Shown here in pieces: positions 53,737 to 63,383 of a stretch of DNA of 64,000 bases (position 1 is the stretch's first letter; each line of letters starts with the position of its first letter). Both the position numbers and the translations under genes were made by a program. The notes under the pieces were generated by a model, which was not told the origin of the DNA, made no database searches, and saw only the letters and a program-made list of their open reading frames with translations. The DNA is from JAWLAT01 sp041395325. GTDB lineage: Bacteria; Pseudomonadota; Gammaproteobacteria; Xanthomonadales; SZUA-5. The DNA lies in contig JAWLAT010000020.1 of the NCBI GenBank assembly GCA_041395325.1, positions 21,212-85,211 of the forward strand, read 5' to 3'.

Positions 53737-56619
53737 CTAGGGCACCACGTACTCCACCTCCAGCACCGCCTGCATCCCGCTGCCAACCCACAAATAGGCG
53801 GTGCTGCCCTGCGTCTGCGCAAAGCGCAGGCGCAGCTGGGTCTGGCCATTGTGGTTGATCGCAGTCAGGCCGGTCGCATTGAAGTCGCTCGACGGCTGCT
53901 CGCCGCTGCTGAACGCCGGCACCGTGGCGACCGCACTGGCGGTGGCGGTGGCCGCGTAGTCGCCGGTCTCCGTGGTGCAGGCACCGAAGCAACCTGAGCG
54001 CACATCGACCACCAGGCTGTTGCCACCGGACCAGGGATCACCGCTGCCGCCGCGGTGGGTCAGGCGCAGACGGGCCGCCATGATGGTGGCGCCAGCGGGA
54101 ATGGCACTGGTGTCGAAGGACAGCAGCGCGCGGTTGTACTTGCTGTCGCTGCCGCGACCCAAGGCCAACCCGTAGTAGGCCTCCAGCGTGCCCACGGCCG
54201 GGCTGCCGTCGCTGGCCGTGGCCTTGACGTAGCCATCGTCGGCGGCCTGGCTGGACAGGCTCAAACTGCCACCTCCGCCGCCACCACCGCCATCGATCGT
54301 CACTGGCACGACGGCGGCACTACCCACATTGCCCGCGGCGTCGTAGGCCTTGGCGCTGAGTTCGTGTGCACCGGCCGCCACGGCGCTGGTGTCCCAGCTC
54401 CAGCAATAGGGCGCCTGCTGATCGACGCCCAGCAGGCTGCCGTCGGCATAGAACTCGACCTTGACCACGCCGGTGTCGTCACTCGCCGCCGCCTGCAGCG
54501 AGACCACGCCAGTCAAGGTGGCACCGGCGGTCGGGCTGGTCAGCGCCACGCTGGGCGGGGTCTGGTCGCTGGGCGCGCTGGCGTTGGCGATTTCGATGTC
54601 ATCGATCCGCGCCTTGGCCCAGGCTTCCAGGCAGACGTTGGCGTAGGCGGCGGACTCGAAGCGCAGGGTGACGCTCTGACCGGCCCAGCTGGAGAGGTCG
54701 ATGGGCCCACGCGCCTGCCAGGTCGAATCGACGTAGCTGCCGTAGGTCACCGATTGCTCATCGACGATCGTGCTGCCGATCAGCACGCGGAAGCGCGCGA
54801 CGGTACTGGTATTGATGTTGGCCTTCAGATCCAGCTTGCGGCTGTAGCGCAGCTGCGGGTTGCTGCCCAGTGTGACGCTGCGCTGGAGGTAGCGGGTCTT
54901 CCAGCCGACCTGGCAGCCGCTGCCGGAACTGGCATAGCCATAGGCCGACAAACTGGGTCCGGCGCCCGCGGTGGCGTTGTCGGGGTCGGCGACAAAATCC
55001 CCGCTCCAGCCGGTCTGGTCATAGTGATCGCCATTGCCATCGGCATCGGAGTAGCGCTCGGACAGCTGCGGCAGGTTCTGGCTGACGATCACCGTGGTGT
55101 CGTCATCAGTGCCCAGGTTGCCGCTGGGATCGAGCGCACGCACCGACAGCGCATGCGCGCCAGGCGCCAGCGCGGTGGTGTTCCAGTCCAGCGTCCACGG
55201 GCCGGACTGCGCCGCCATGCTGCCCTGGCCCAGCGAGACGCCGTCGACCAGAAACTCGACGCTGGCCACGGCGGTGTTGTCGCTGGCCACCGCCGCCAGG
55301 GTCAGCGTGCCACCGACGGTGGCGCCGTTGGCCGGATAGACCAGATCCACGCTCGGCGGCGTGGTGTCGCTGACGCCGCCGCTGACTGACACGTTGATCT
55401 CGGCCGAGCTGCCGACATTGCCGGCTGCATCGACCGCGCGGGCGCGAATCCGGTGTGCACCGTTGCTGGCCGCGCTGGCATTCCAGCTGGCCTGCCAGGG
55501 CGCCTGGCTATCGCTGCCGACCAGCAGATCGTCAACCAGGAATTCGACCAGCGTCACGCCAACGTTGTCGCTGGCATCGGCCGCCAGCGTGACGTTGCCA
55601 CTGACGCTGGCGCCTGCCAGCGGTTGACTGAGGCTGACCGTCGGCGCGATCGCGTCGCTGTTGTCCAGCCCGAAGAAGCGGCCGATGTACCAGCTGGAAC
55701 AGATGTTCACGTCGAGGATGTAGGCCCCCGCCGTGCCGCATTGGCGGTCGCCGGTACCCGGATCGACTGGCGTGCCATGGCCCATGCCGGGAATGGTCCA
55801 GGTCTCGACCCGAGCCACCCCGCTGCCGTCCTGATAGATCCGGTGCGGGTAGCCGGCCACGCTCTCCTGCACGTCGGCGACCTGATCGATGCCGTGGACG
55901 TTGGTCCATTGCTCCATCAACTCGGTCTGGTTGGCTGGACGCACCGTGTAATCGGCGTCGCCGTGCCAGATCGAGACGATCGGCCAGGGGCCGCCATGGC
56001 TGCTGGCGGCGCGGACCTTGTTGCCCCAGCTGGCCGGGCTCTCGTCGCTGCCCGGGCTCATGCAGGAAAAGGCCGCGGTCAGGCCGGTGCCGCAACGGTA
56101 GGGCACGCCAGCCAGAATCGCCCCGCCGGCGAAGACCTCCGGATAGGTCGCCAGCATCACTGCGGTCATCGCCGCGCCAGCGGACAGACCGGTCACATAG
56201 ACCCGCTCGGCGGCACTGCCGTGGTCGGTCTTCATGCGGTCGATCATCTGCTTGATCGACAAGGCCTCACCCTGGCCGCGGCTGATGTCGCCAGGCTCGA
56301 ACCAGTTGAAGCAGCGCGAGCTGTTGTTGCCACTTTGCTGCTCGGGCAGCAACAAGGCGAACTTCCAGCGATCGGCCAGCATCTCCCAGCCGGTTTCGGC
56401 ATCGTAGGCGGAAGCCTGCTGGGTGCAGCCATGCAGCGCGACCACCAGCGGTGCGCCGCTGGGCAGACCGGCCGGTACGTATTTGTACATCAGCAGATTG
56501 CCGGGGTTGCTGCCAAAGCCACTGACCTGCGTCAGCGCCAGCCCCGTGGACGGCAGTGTGATGAACAGCAGGACAGCGAGCACAGCAAGACGGCGCAACA
56601 GACGTGCGTGAGTAGCCAT
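53737..56619 (-). CDS. Secreted PHB-depolymerase-type esterase with Ig-like modules and DNRLRE-like tail
   Basis: The 960 residues start at ATG 56619, with GGGAGGGA upstream and a signal peptide (LAVLAVLLFITLPSTGLA). The esterase domain (about 35-330) has the oxyanion segment ALHGCTQQAS and a lipase box GLSAG with Ser146. Asp221 (HGDAD) and His281 (GMGHG) complete the triad. Three Big_3-like repeats follow, each with a SVEFLVDG or KVEFYADG core and AxDxxGN. A jelly-roll-like segment sits between repeats two and three. The C-terminal ~150 residues resemble DNRLRE structural domains. It is likely an extracellular polyester or xylan-ester hydrolase. Confidence 0.88.
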   Translation of the reverse strand: MATHARLLRRLAVLAVLLFITLPSTGLALTQVSGFGSNPGNLLMYKYVPAGLPSGAPLVVALHGCTQQASAYDAETGWEMLADRWKFALLLPEQQSGNNSSRCFNWFEPGDISRGQGEALSIKQMIDRMKTDHGSAAERVYVTGLSAGAAMTAVMLATYPEVFAGGAILAGVPYRCGTGLTAAFSCMSPGSDESPASWGNKVRAASSHGGPWPIVSIWHGDADYTVRPANQTELMEQWTNVHGIDQVADVQESVAGYPHRIYQDGSGVARVETWTIPGMGHGTPVDPGTGDRQCGTAGAYILDVNICSSWYIGRFFGLDNSDAIAPTVSLSQPLAGASVSGNVTLAADASDNVGVTLVEFLVDDLLVGSDSQAPWQASWNASAASNGAHRIRARAVDAAGNVGSSAEINVSVSGGVSDTTPPSVDLVYPANGATVGGTLTLAAVASDNTAVASVEFLVDGVSLGQGSMAAQSGPWTLDWNTTALAPGAHALSVRALDPSGNLGTDDDTTVIVSQNLPQLSERYSDADGNGDHYDQTGWSGDFVADPDNATAGAGPSLSAYGYASSGSGCQVGWKTRYLQRSVTLGSNPQLRYSRKLDLKANINTSTVARFRVLIGSTIVDEQSVTYGSYVDSTWQARGPIDLSSWAGQSVTLRFESAAYANVCLEAWAKARIDDIEIANASAPSDQTPPSVALTSPTAGATLTGVVSLQAAASDDTGVVKVEFYADGSLLGVDQQAPYCWSWDTSAVAAGAHELSAKAYDAAGNVGSAAVVPVTIDGGGGGGGGSLSLSSQAADDGYVKATASDGSPAVGTLEAYYGLALGRGSDSKYNRALLSFDTSAIPAGATIMAARLRLTHRGGSGDPWSGGNSLVVDVRSGCFGACTTETGDYAATATASAVATVPAFSSGEQPSSDFNATGLTAINHNGQTQLRLRFAQTQGSTAYLWVGSGMQAVLEVEYVVP

Positions 56620-56809
56620 CGACCGATCCCTCCCCAGGTCCGTGATGGTGAGCGCCGCGGCCGGGAGCGGCCGTGGCGAAGCGCAGTCAGTCAAGCACCG
56701 GCGCCGAGGGTCGGCCATTGTCCTTTGGGGCAGGGTATGGCCTTGACTTGACTTGGGCGGTGGAATGCGCGGGACTACAATGTCGCGGTGCCACAACGAT
56801 GGCGAGGCG

Positions 56810-57400
56810 ATGGGCAAGGTCGATCCCGCTCAGCATTACACCTACGGTGACTACCTGCGCTGGGACGATGAGCAGCGCTGGGAACTGATCGATGGCGTAC
56901 CCTATTTGATGGCGCCAGCGCCGACCTGGCGGCACCAGGAACTGGTAGGTGACATCTACGCGCAGTTGCATACGCAGCTGAAAGGCAAACCCTGCCGCGC
57001 GGCCATCTCACCACTCGATGTGCGTTTACCCAAGGGCGAAGAGAGCGATGAGCGCGTCGATACCGTCGTGCAGCCCGATGTGTTGGTGGTGTGCGAGCCC
57101 GAGCGCATCGATCGTCGCGGTGTTCGCGGTGCACCAAGTTTCGTGCTGGAGGTGCTCAGCCCATCCAGCGCCAGTCACGACCAGATCCGCAAGCGTCGGG
57201 TCTACGAGCGTGCCGGCGTACAGGAGTTCTGGTTGCTGCACCCCATCGACGGCGTCCTGACGATTTATCGCCGCGCCGCCCGTGGTGAAGGCTTTGCGCC
57301 ACCGGAAATCGTCGAGGCCATGGGCACCGTCCCGCTGAAGGCCGTGCCCGACTGCAGCGTCGATTTCGACGACCTCTATCCGGCCCCGGACGTCGATTGA
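56810..57400 (+). CDS. Uma2 family (DUF820) putative nuclease
   Basis: This 196-residue restriction-endonuclease-like protein has YTYGDYLRWDDEQRWELIDG at the N-terminus. The PD-(D/E)XK core lies in VVQPDVLVVCEPE and PSFVLEVLSPSS, followed by the usual RKRRVYERAGVQEFWLL helix. Uma2 proteins are often multicopy in genomes and their role is unknown. The start is uncertain: ATG 56810 fits the family best, but an upstream ATG at 56780 is possible. Confidence 0.85.
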   Translation: MGKVDPAQHYTYGDYLRWDDEQRWELIDGVPYLMAPAPTWRHQELVGDIYAQLHTQLKGKPCRAAISPLDVRLPKGEESDERVDTVVQPDVLVVCEPERIDRRGVRGAPSFVLEVLSPSSASHDQIRKRRVYERAGVQEFWLLHPIDGVLTIYRRAARGEGFAPPEIVEAMGTVPLKAVPDCSVDFDDLYPAPDVD

Positions 57401-57410
57401 GCCAAGGCGC

Positions 57411-58208
57411 TCAGCCGTACCGGCGCAGGACGTGCCGCACCGCGGACTGATAGCCGCTGCCAAACAGGTTCAGGTGATTGAGCAGGTGGTAGAGGTTGAG
57501 CAGCGGCGCCCGCTGGAGCCAGCCCTCTTGGCAGCCACTGGCTTCGGCGTAGGCGGCGTAGAAGGCCGCTGGCGGAGACCCGAACAGCGTCGTCATCGCC
57601 AGATCGGTCTCGGCCCAGCCGTAGTGCACCGCTGCCGCATCGATCAGCGCGATTCGACCATCGGCGCAGGCATGCAGATTGCCCAGCCAAAGATCGCCGT
57701 GCAGGAGCACCGCTGGCGCCAGCGGCAGCAGTTCGGGCAGGCGAACGGCGATGCCTTCGATGGCCGACGCGTCGGTCCTGGTCAGCAAGCCTGCGTCGCG
57801 GGCTCGTCGCAGCTGCGGCAGCAAACGGTGCTGCGCGTAGAAGGCGTGGCCATTGATGGTGAGCGTGTTGTCCTGGGCGCCGTCACCACACCAGCCATCG
57901 GTCTCCAACCCGAAATGGGCGGCCGTTTGCGCGTGAACCTGAGCCAGCGCTCGACCGGCCGTTTCCCAGTCGCAGGGGCGCGCTCGACCACGACCGAGAT
58001 CTTCCAGCAGCAGTTGATCCCCGGATTGCGCATACACCTGCGGTACCCGCAAGCCGCCCGCCACCGACGCGAGGCGATGCAAGCCTTCCGCCTCGGCCTT
58101 GAAGTAGCCCGTCGGCGCAGACGTTCGGCGCTTGCGCACCGCCGCGCGGCCGTCTTCGAGCCTGACGCGCTCGAAGCGCGTCTGTCCACCCGCTCGCCAG
58201 TTCTGCAT
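57411..58208 (-). CDS. Fructosamine/ketosamine-3-kinase family protein
   Basis: This 265-residue protein-kinase-like small-molecule kinase has FKAEAEGLHRLASV and LLLEDLGRG in the N-lobe, catalytic LLHGDLWLGNLHA, and the metal-region LIDAAAVHYGWAETDLAMTT followed by FG. In most fructosamine kinases the second motif reads IDPA-x-YG-x-REFDLA; here it is IDAA. FN3K-type enzymes phosphorylate glycated lysines for deglycation. Function here is inferred from family only. Confidence 0.85.
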   Translation of the reverse strand: MQNWRAGGQTRFERVRLEDGRAAVRKRRTSAPTGYFKAEAEGLHRLASVAGGLRVPQVYAQSGDQLLLEDLGRGRARPCDWETAGRALAQVHAQTAAHFGLETDGWCGDGAQDNTLTINGHAFYAQHRLLPQLRRARDAGLLTRTDASAIEGIAVRLPELLPLAPAVLLHGDLWLGNLHACADGRIALIDAAAVHYGWAETDLAMTTLFGSPPAAFYAAYAEASGCQEGWLQRAPLLNLYHLLNHLNLFGSGYQSAVRHVLRRYG

Positions 58209-58259
58209 GATTCGACCATCGCCTTTCCGGGTAGCTTGGCTGACCGGCCGAGTTCAGAC

Positions 58260-59573
58260 TCAGTAGCTGTGCGCCAGCCTGCGCTGCCCCGTCGCGGCAT
58301 TGGCCAGCGCGATCGCGCCACCCGGATAGTGTCGGTCCAGCCATGCCACCGTTGAGAACGACCCACAGGCGGAATCCCGCAACTCGCTCAGCAGGTTGGC
58401 CATCAGCTGCTGCCCGCCTTCGCTGTCCATCAAATGGTCCACCAGCGCCCACGACTGGGCATAGTAGAGCTCCGCTGTTCGGCTGTTGCGAAAGGGCCTT
58501 GCATCGGCGCCCAGTACGTCCATGGCCAGCCCTGGCCTGCCCTCGCCGGCCAAGGACAGCAACTCGGCATACCAGGGATTGGCATCGACACGTCCACCGG
58601 AACCGGCGGTCTGCAGCCCCTCAAAATACTCGGCCAGACCCTCGTTCAGCCACAACGGCGGCGCACCCACAAATTCGTGCAACAAGGCGTGGGTCGCTTC
58701 ATGCCGCAGCGTGCTGAAAGTCTCCCGATCAACGGGTTGGCGCCAGATGACGATGCGTTGTTCCAGATGCATGTAGAGACCCGCTGCGCGCTCCAGACCG
58801 ATCGGACGTCCAGCCACGACCGCTTCTGGGGTGCCGACGAAATGCACCTTCAGTTGAAATGCCGGATCAATGGCCAGACCCAGCTCGCCGCTCAGGATCG
58901 CCGTCAGACGAACCACATCGGCGGCCGCCCGATCACGCAACTGGGAAGGTAGATCCAGGCCAGTTTCGGCATCCACGGCCAGACCGAAACGTGCCTGCGC
59001 ACGATCGTTGATCTGTACTGGCTCAGCGTCCACACCAGCGGGGGGATAGGCACCAAACTGCCATTGGCCGGACGTGGGATCTCGCCAGCGGTGAATCGAC
59101 GCCGTGGCTGCTGGTGCGGTGGTCGGGGCAGCCCTGGGTCGGCAATTGGGTGGCGGCACACCTTCCATGGCCTGCAGCCGGCGATTGAGTTCGGCCAACG
59201 CGCTGCTGTCCAGCGCCCCTTTGGACGAAGGCGGCAGGGCGACATCGGCGGTCACTGTCGCAGTGACGGTCGCAGCGCTTTCATTCGATTCGGTGCGGGG
59301 GCCATCTGTGGCCATGGTGGCCGCCGGCTCGGCCGCGGTCGCCGCAGGCAACACGGGCGCCGGAGTCGCCCGATCGGGTGGTGCAACCAGTTGCCAGGCG
59401 AGTGTGGCCAATCCGACGAACAGGAGCAGGCCGATCACCGCGAGCGGCCAGTTGGGTCGCTCGCGGCCGACGGATGGCGCACGCCTGGGCGAGCGTGCTT
59501 GCTGAACCTTGGCGAGTGCGGCAGCCGCCTTGGGGCTCAGCTTTGGCGGTGGGACGGATCGAGGTGCTTGCAT
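58260..59573 (-). CDS. Membrane-anchored gluzincin-type peptidase (DUF1570-like)
   Basis: This 437-residue protein has a cytoplasmic basic N-terminus, a TM helix at about 42-62, and a low-complexity Ala/Thr/Pro linker. A periplasmic domain carries the zinc motif HEATH (His291, Glu292, His295) and the third-ligand helix LNEGLAEYFEG. This is the arrangement of the DUF1570/peptidase MA-like group. A Cys pair lies outside the active site. Substrate unknown. It is on the same strand as the M13 peptidase, 130 nt downstream of it. Confidence 0.82.
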   Translation of the reverse strand: MQAPRSVPPPKLSPKAAAALAKVQQARSPRRAPSVGRERPNWPLAVIGLLLFVGLATLAWQLVAPPDRATPAPVLPAATAAEPAATMATDGPRTESNESAATVTATVTADVALPPSSKGALDSSALAELNRRLQAMEGVPPPNCRPRAAPTTAPAATASIHRWRDPTSGQWQFGAYPPAGVDAEPVQINDRAQARFGLAVDAETGLDLPSQLRDRAAADVVRLTAILSGELGLAIDPAFQLKVHFVGTPEAVVAGRPIGLERAAGLYMHLEQRIVIWRQPVDRETFSTLRHEATHALLHEFVGAPPLWLNEGLAEYFEGLQTAGSGGRVDANPWYAELLSLAGEGRPGLAMDVLGADARPFRNSRTAELYYAQSWALVDHLMDSEGGQQLMANLLSELRDSACGSFSTVAWLDRHYPGGAIALANAATGQRRLAHSY

Positions 59574-59667
59574 GACCGCCGCAGTGTAGTGGGGTCGACG
59601 CCGGCACGCTCAGGTCTGTCACACAGCTTTCCGTGATTCGCGAGGCTGGCCTGCCGCCAACATCGCT

Positions 59668-59695
59668 GCGCCCGAGCCCATCCGGGCCCGGGCGC
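59668..59695 (-). terminator. Hairpin downstream of the M13 peptidase
   Basis: A stem of 7 + 4 bp with one mismatch (GCGCCCG/CGGGCGC and GCCC/GGGC) lies nine bases after the stop codon. There is no T run, so termination is only likely. Confidence 0.4.
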
Positions 59696-59703
59696 GACGG
59701 CAA

Positions 59704-61818
59704 TCACCAGATGGCAATACGCATGCCCTGCCCGCGCACCATCGGGTCGCCTTCCGAGCAACCGAAGGTCTGGGCAAAGACCGGCATGTTCGACGGCGCA
59801 CCATTGGCGCGGAAACGTGCCGGTGCATGCGGGTCGGTCACCAGACGCACGCCCAGCTCCTTCTCGGTATACAGGCGACGCCAGACGGTCGCCCAACTGG
59901 TGAAGAAGCGCTGGTCCTGGTTCATGCCGTCAACCATCGGGTCAACGAAGTCAGCGCCGTTGGCCAGCTTCATCGCGTCATAGGACACGGTCAGACCGCC
60001 CAGATCCGCAATGTTCTCACCCAGCGTCAGGTTGCCGTTGACGTTCTTCTCCGGCAACGCCTGGTACGCATCGAACTGCTCGACCAGCATGCGCGTCTTG
60101 TTCTTGAAGTTCTCGGCGTCCTCTGGCTGCCACCAGTTGACGAAGCTGCCCTTGGCGTCGAAGCGGCTGCCCTGGTCGTCGTAGCCATGCAGCATCTCGT
60201 GACCGATCACCGCACCGATGCCGCCATAGTTCATCGCCGCGTCGGCGTTGGGATCGAAGAACGGCGGCTGCAGGATCGCTGCCGGGAAGGTGATCTGGTT
60301 CATCAGCGGGTTATAGGAGGCATTGACCGTCTGCGGCGTCATGCCCCACTCGCTGCGGTCCTTGGCCTTGCCCACCTTGGCCATTTGCCAGGCCTGGTTG
60401 TAGGCATTGGCCGCCAGCATGTTGGCCACCAGACTGTCGCGGCTGGTGCTCAAACCGCTCCAGTCACGCCACTTGTCCGGGTAACCAATCTTCGGCTCGA
60501 AGCTGGCCCACTTTTCCAGTGCCTTGGTGCGCGTGTCCGGGCTCATCCATTCCAGCTTTTCCAGCCGAGCCTTCAGGGCCACACCCAGATTGTCGACCAA
60601 CTTCTCCATTTGCGCCTTGGACTCGGGCGGGAAGGCGACATCGACGTAGAGTTCGCCCAGGGCCTCACCGGTCGCCTGGTTGATGAAGTTCAGGACCCGC
60701 TTCCAGCGAGCCAACTGCTCTTCCTGACCACGCAGGGTCTTGCTGTAGAAGTTGAAATTCTCGGTGGCGAAGGCTTCACTCAGGTAGGGCGAAGCATTGT
60801 CGATCGTCTGGAAGCGCAGGTAGGCCTGCCACTCGGCCATCGGCACCGAATGGATCAGCTCATTGAGCTTGACGAAGAAGTCCGGGTTGGACAAAGAGAA
60901 CTGTCCTGGATCGGCCACGCTGTTGGCGCTGAAGAAGGCGCCCCAGCTGAAGCTCGGCGTCAGCTCGTCGGCATCAGCCACCGAAACCGGGTTGTAGTAC
61001 TTGCTGATGTCGCGGGAGAGGTCCTCATTGGAATAGGAGACCTCGGCCAGCTGGGTTTCCAGTGCCATGATCTGCTGAGCCTGGGCGCTGGCCGTCGCCG
61101 CATCGGCACCAGCCAGTTCCAGCACCTTGGCAACGTGAGCGACAAAGGCTTCGCGCTCGGCGGCATGTTCGTCGCCGGCATAGTAGGTCTTGTCCGGCAG
61201 GCTCAAACCACCCGGGGCGACATAGGCGATGACCTTGCTGGAATCGACGAAGTCCGATTCGGCAAACAGACCAAACACGCTGGCGCGACTGCGCGCAGGC
61301 GCCTCACGCAGGAAGTTGACCAGATCGTCCGGGCTGGCCAGCGCATCGATCTCGGCCAGGAAAGGCTGCACCGGCGTGATACCGGCGGCCTCGATGGCCG
61401 CTTCGTCCATGCCGGTGGCCCAAAGGTCACCGATCAACTTCCGGTTGCCCTGCGCCTGGGTGTCGGCGGCAGCCGCTTCGGCGATCTGCTTCTGCACCGA
61501 CAGGGAGCGCTCGCGCAGCATCTCGAAGCTGCCCCAGGTGGTTCGCTCGCTGGGGATGGGGTTGGCGGCTTGCCACTTCGCATTGACGTGCTTGTCCAGA
61601 TCGGTGCAAGCCGACACCGACTCGTCGATGTCGGCTGCCTGGAAGGCCGGCAAGGGCGGCAGAGCCGAGGTGTCAATGGCCAGCTTGGCCGGCGCCGCGG
61701 GTGCGGGGGTCGCATCGGCCTGGGAATTCGGAGCCGGTGCATCGTCCTTGCCGCAGGCCACGAGGGTGAGCGCAGTGGCCAGTGCCAGCGCGAGGGGCTT
61801 GATTCGGATCTTGGTCAC
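59704..61818 (-). CDS. M13 family metallopeptidase (neprilysin/PepO-like lipoprotein)
   Basis: The 704 residues begin with a lipoprotein signal (LALATALTLVAC, lipidation at Cys22) and an acidic/Pro-Ala linker. The peptidase body has the zinc motif GHEMLHGYDDQGSRFDAKG (His540, Glu541, His544), GENIADLGG with the third-ligand Glu near 600, and a substrate-binding NASYNP. The typical ending CSEGDPM and a C-terminal Trp are present. Members cleave oligopeptides in the periplasm. GTG start. It is divergent from the tandem paralog array across 216 nt. Confidence 0.95.
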   Translation of the reverse strand: MTKIRIKPLALALATALTLVACGKDDAPAPNSQADATPAPAAPAKLAIDTSALPPLPAFQAADIDESVSACTDLDKHVNAKWQAANPIPSERTTWGSFEMLRERSLSVQKQIAEAAAADTQAQGNRKLIGDLWATGMDEAAIEAAGITPVQPFLAEIDALASPDDLVNFLREAPARSRASVFGLFAESDFVDSSKVIAYVAPGGLSLPDKTYYAGDEHAAEREAFVAHVAKVLELAGADAATASAQAQQIMALETQLAEVSYSNEDLSRDISKYYNPVSVADADELTPSFSWGAFFSANSVADPGQFSLSNPDFFVKLNELIHSVPMAEWQAYLRFQTIDNASPYLSEAFATENFNFYSKTLRGQEEQLARWKRVLNFINQATGEALGELYVDVAFPPESKAQMEKLVDNLGVALKARLEKLEWMSPDTRTKALEKWASFEPKIGYPDKWRDWSGLSTSRDSLVANMLAANAYNQAWQMAKVGKAKDRSEWGMTPQTVNASYNPLMNQITFPAAILQPPFFDPNADAAMNYGGIGAVIGHEMLHGYDDQGSRFDAKGSFVNWWQPEDAENFKNKTRMLVEQFDAYQALPEKNVNGNLTLGENIADLGGLTVSYDAMKLANGADFVDPMVDGMNQDQRFFTSWATVWRRLYTEKELGVRLVTDPHAPARFRANGAPSNMPVFAQTFGCSEGDPMVRGQGMRIAIW

Positions 61819-61970
61819 GGTGAGGTCCTGAAAGTCGGACCGCCCGTTGCGGGCGGATTGACCCTCAACCGTAGTTTGACGCGCTCAACAGGCGCATCGG
61901 CCAGAGGTCATGGCCGCTGACCACCATAGCCGACGCGTGGCAACGCTGTCACGACTATCGTGCCATTACC

Positions 61971-62016
61971 TAGGGGGCTAGGGTCGAAAGACCGCCCAGC
62001 TTGGCGGCTACCCCCA
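61971..62016 (+). promoter_or_regulatory. Structured leader upstream of the first paralog
   Basis: The untranslated leader contains a GNRA-type hairpin GGTC-GAAA-GACC (61982-61993) and a second hairpin CCGCC/GGCGG (61992-61996, 62003-62007; the two overlap by 2 nt). Both are enclosed by GGGGG and CCCCC tracts that could pair as an outer stem. It ends about 20 nt before the start codon at 62035. Possible RNA regulator; no known family recognised. Confidence 0.45.
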
Positions 62017-62034
62017 TCCCACAGGAGCATCACC

Positions 62035-62574
62035 ATGCCTACACGCGCCCTGATAATCGCGCTTTCCAGTTTGCTGGCCGTTTCGCAGTTGCAGGCTCTA
62101 CCCGTGGCCAACGAGTCGGTCTCTGCACGAGCAGATGAATACGTTCAACAACTTAGCAACGCGGAAGCTTTCTTGCGTGAGGTCCGCGACACGGTCGACC
62201 TGGCCCGCGCCGGCGAGTACGGCAAGATCAAGGCCGACGATCTAAGTCGCCTCGATCAGGCCAGAAAGCGCATCAATGAGCTGCTCGAGGGGCACGAACA
62301 TGCCCGCCAACTGAGTGCCGACGAGCGGATCGAGTTGTTCAACGCGCAAGAACTGATCACCTCGATTGTCCGCAATGACGAGAAGAGCCGGCGGGTCTGC
62401 ACCAAGGTTCGGGGTACCGGCACCCGCATCGCCCGTTCTGAATGTCTGACGGTCGCACAACGCGAGCAGCGCGCCAAGGCCACGCGGGAGGCGTCGAGAG
62501 TTCAGCAGGGCTTCCGCGAGCCCACTTGCGCCATTCGCGTGGAACTCGGTCAGGTGAGGGAAGACCGTTGCTGA
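62035..62574 (+). CDS. Small secreted protein, tandem paralog 1
   Basis: The 179 residues have a signal peptide (ALIIALSSLLAVSQLQALP). The mature part begins with a helical region (FLREVRDTVDLARAGEYGKI, then LEGHEHARQLSADERIELFN). It ends with a Cys-bounded block RRVCTKVRGTGTRIARSECL followed by TVAQREQR. Four Cys are visible in the mature part, one being the last residue. Short 'C-x7-GTRI-x4-C-x-T' blocks of this type occur in other small exported proteins of the Lysobacterales and alphaproteobacteria (from memory). ATG 62035 has an ACAGGAG site. Function unknown. Confidence 0.85.
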   Translation: MPTRALIIALSSLLAVSQLQALPVANESVSARADEYVQQLSNAEAFLREVRDTVDLARAGEYGKIKADDLSRLDQARKRINELLEGHEHARQLSADERIELFNAQELITSIVRNDEKSRRVCTKVRGTGTRIARSECLTVAQREQRAKATREASRVQQGFREPTCAIRVELGQVREDRC

Positions 62575-62676
62575 CGAGAGGCTGCGACATCTCCAATCTG
62601 GCCGGCGCTACAGATGTCCACAGCCAGCCGAATCCGAAGATCTGAACCATCGGTGAGCTTGTTCGCTCCTAGCCTT

Positions 62677-62709
62677 GGGTCAGGTGCGTGTCAGGCATGC
62701 ACCTGACCC
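62677..62709 (+). promoter_or_regulatory. Hairpin upstream of paralog 2
   Basis: A perfect 11-bp stem (GGGTCAGGTGC, 62677-62687, with GCACCTGACCC, 62699-62709) and an 11-nt loop lie 22 nt before the start codon. It resembles the hairpin before the third copy. It may be a terminator of copy 1 or a leader element of copy 2. Confidence 0.5.
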
Positions 62710-62731
62710 CGGGCTTACCAGAGGATCTGCC

Positions 62732-63271
62732 ATGTCGAGTCGCGCAGTGTTGTTGGGCATCTTGCTGATGTCGGTACCCATGATCACCCAGGCCATTCCG
62801 CGTGCCGCTCAGGAAGTCACTGCGCGTGCCGATCAGTATGTGGAAGGCCTGAGCAGCGCCGCTGCCTTTCTGCGCGAGGTCCGCGACACCGTTGAACTGG
62901 CTCGCGCCGGGGAGTACGGAAAAATCAAACCGGCAGACCTGGGACGACTCGATGAGGCGCGCAGCCGGATTACTGAATTGCTCGAGGGTCACGAACACGC
63001 CCGTCAACTGAGCGCCGAGGAGCGCATCGAGCTGTTCAATGCACAGGAACTGATCACCTCGATCGTGCGCAACGACGACAAGAGCCGCCGAGTCTGCACC
63101 AAGGTTCATGGTACGGGTACCCGCATCGCGCGGTCGGAATGCTTGACCGTCGCGCAGCGCGAGCAGCGTGCGCAGGAAACACGTGAAGCTACCCGGGTCC
63201 AGCAGGGCTTTCGCGAGCCGAGTTGCAGCGTGCGGGAAGGTCTAGGGCAGGTCAGAGCTGACAGCTGCTGA
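62732..63271 (+). CDS. Small secreted protein, tandem paralog 2
   Basis: The 179 residues are colinear with paralog 1. The signal peptide differs (LLGILLMSVPMITQA), but the mature part is nearly identical: FLREVRDTVELARAGEYGKI, GHEHARQLSAEERIELFNAQ and RRVCTKVHGTGTRIARSECL. Differences are mostly conservative, which points to selection on the mature protein. It ends in Cys like copy 1. The gene lies 157 nt after copy 1, behind its own hairpin and a GAGG site. Function unknown. Confidence 0.85.
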   Translation: MSSRAVLLGILLMSVPMITQAIPRAAQEVTARADQYVEGLSSAAAFLREVRDTVELARAGEYGKIKPADLGRLDEARSRITELLEGHEHARQLSAEERIELFNAQELITSIVRNDDKSRRVCTKVHGTGTRIARSECLTVAQREQRAQETREATRVQQGFREPSCSVREGLGQVRADSC

Positions 63272-63383
63272 TTCCGGGGTCCGCTGAACGGCTGGTTGAT
63301 CCATTCCGGCGCACCACACTGTGTGCCAGGGGGAAGCCCGAGGAACCGATCCATCGGGTCTGGTCCAGCCCTCCAAGGTCGAA

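Noticed and set aside
57411..58208. Aminoglycoside phosphotransferase
   Set aside because: The LLHGDLWLGN motif and length fit the fructosamine-kinase branch better; resistance is not supported.
61971..62016. c-di-GMP (GEMM) riboswitch in the leader of paralog 1
   Set aside because: A GNRA hairpin is present, but the conserved GEMM joining sequences are not seen.
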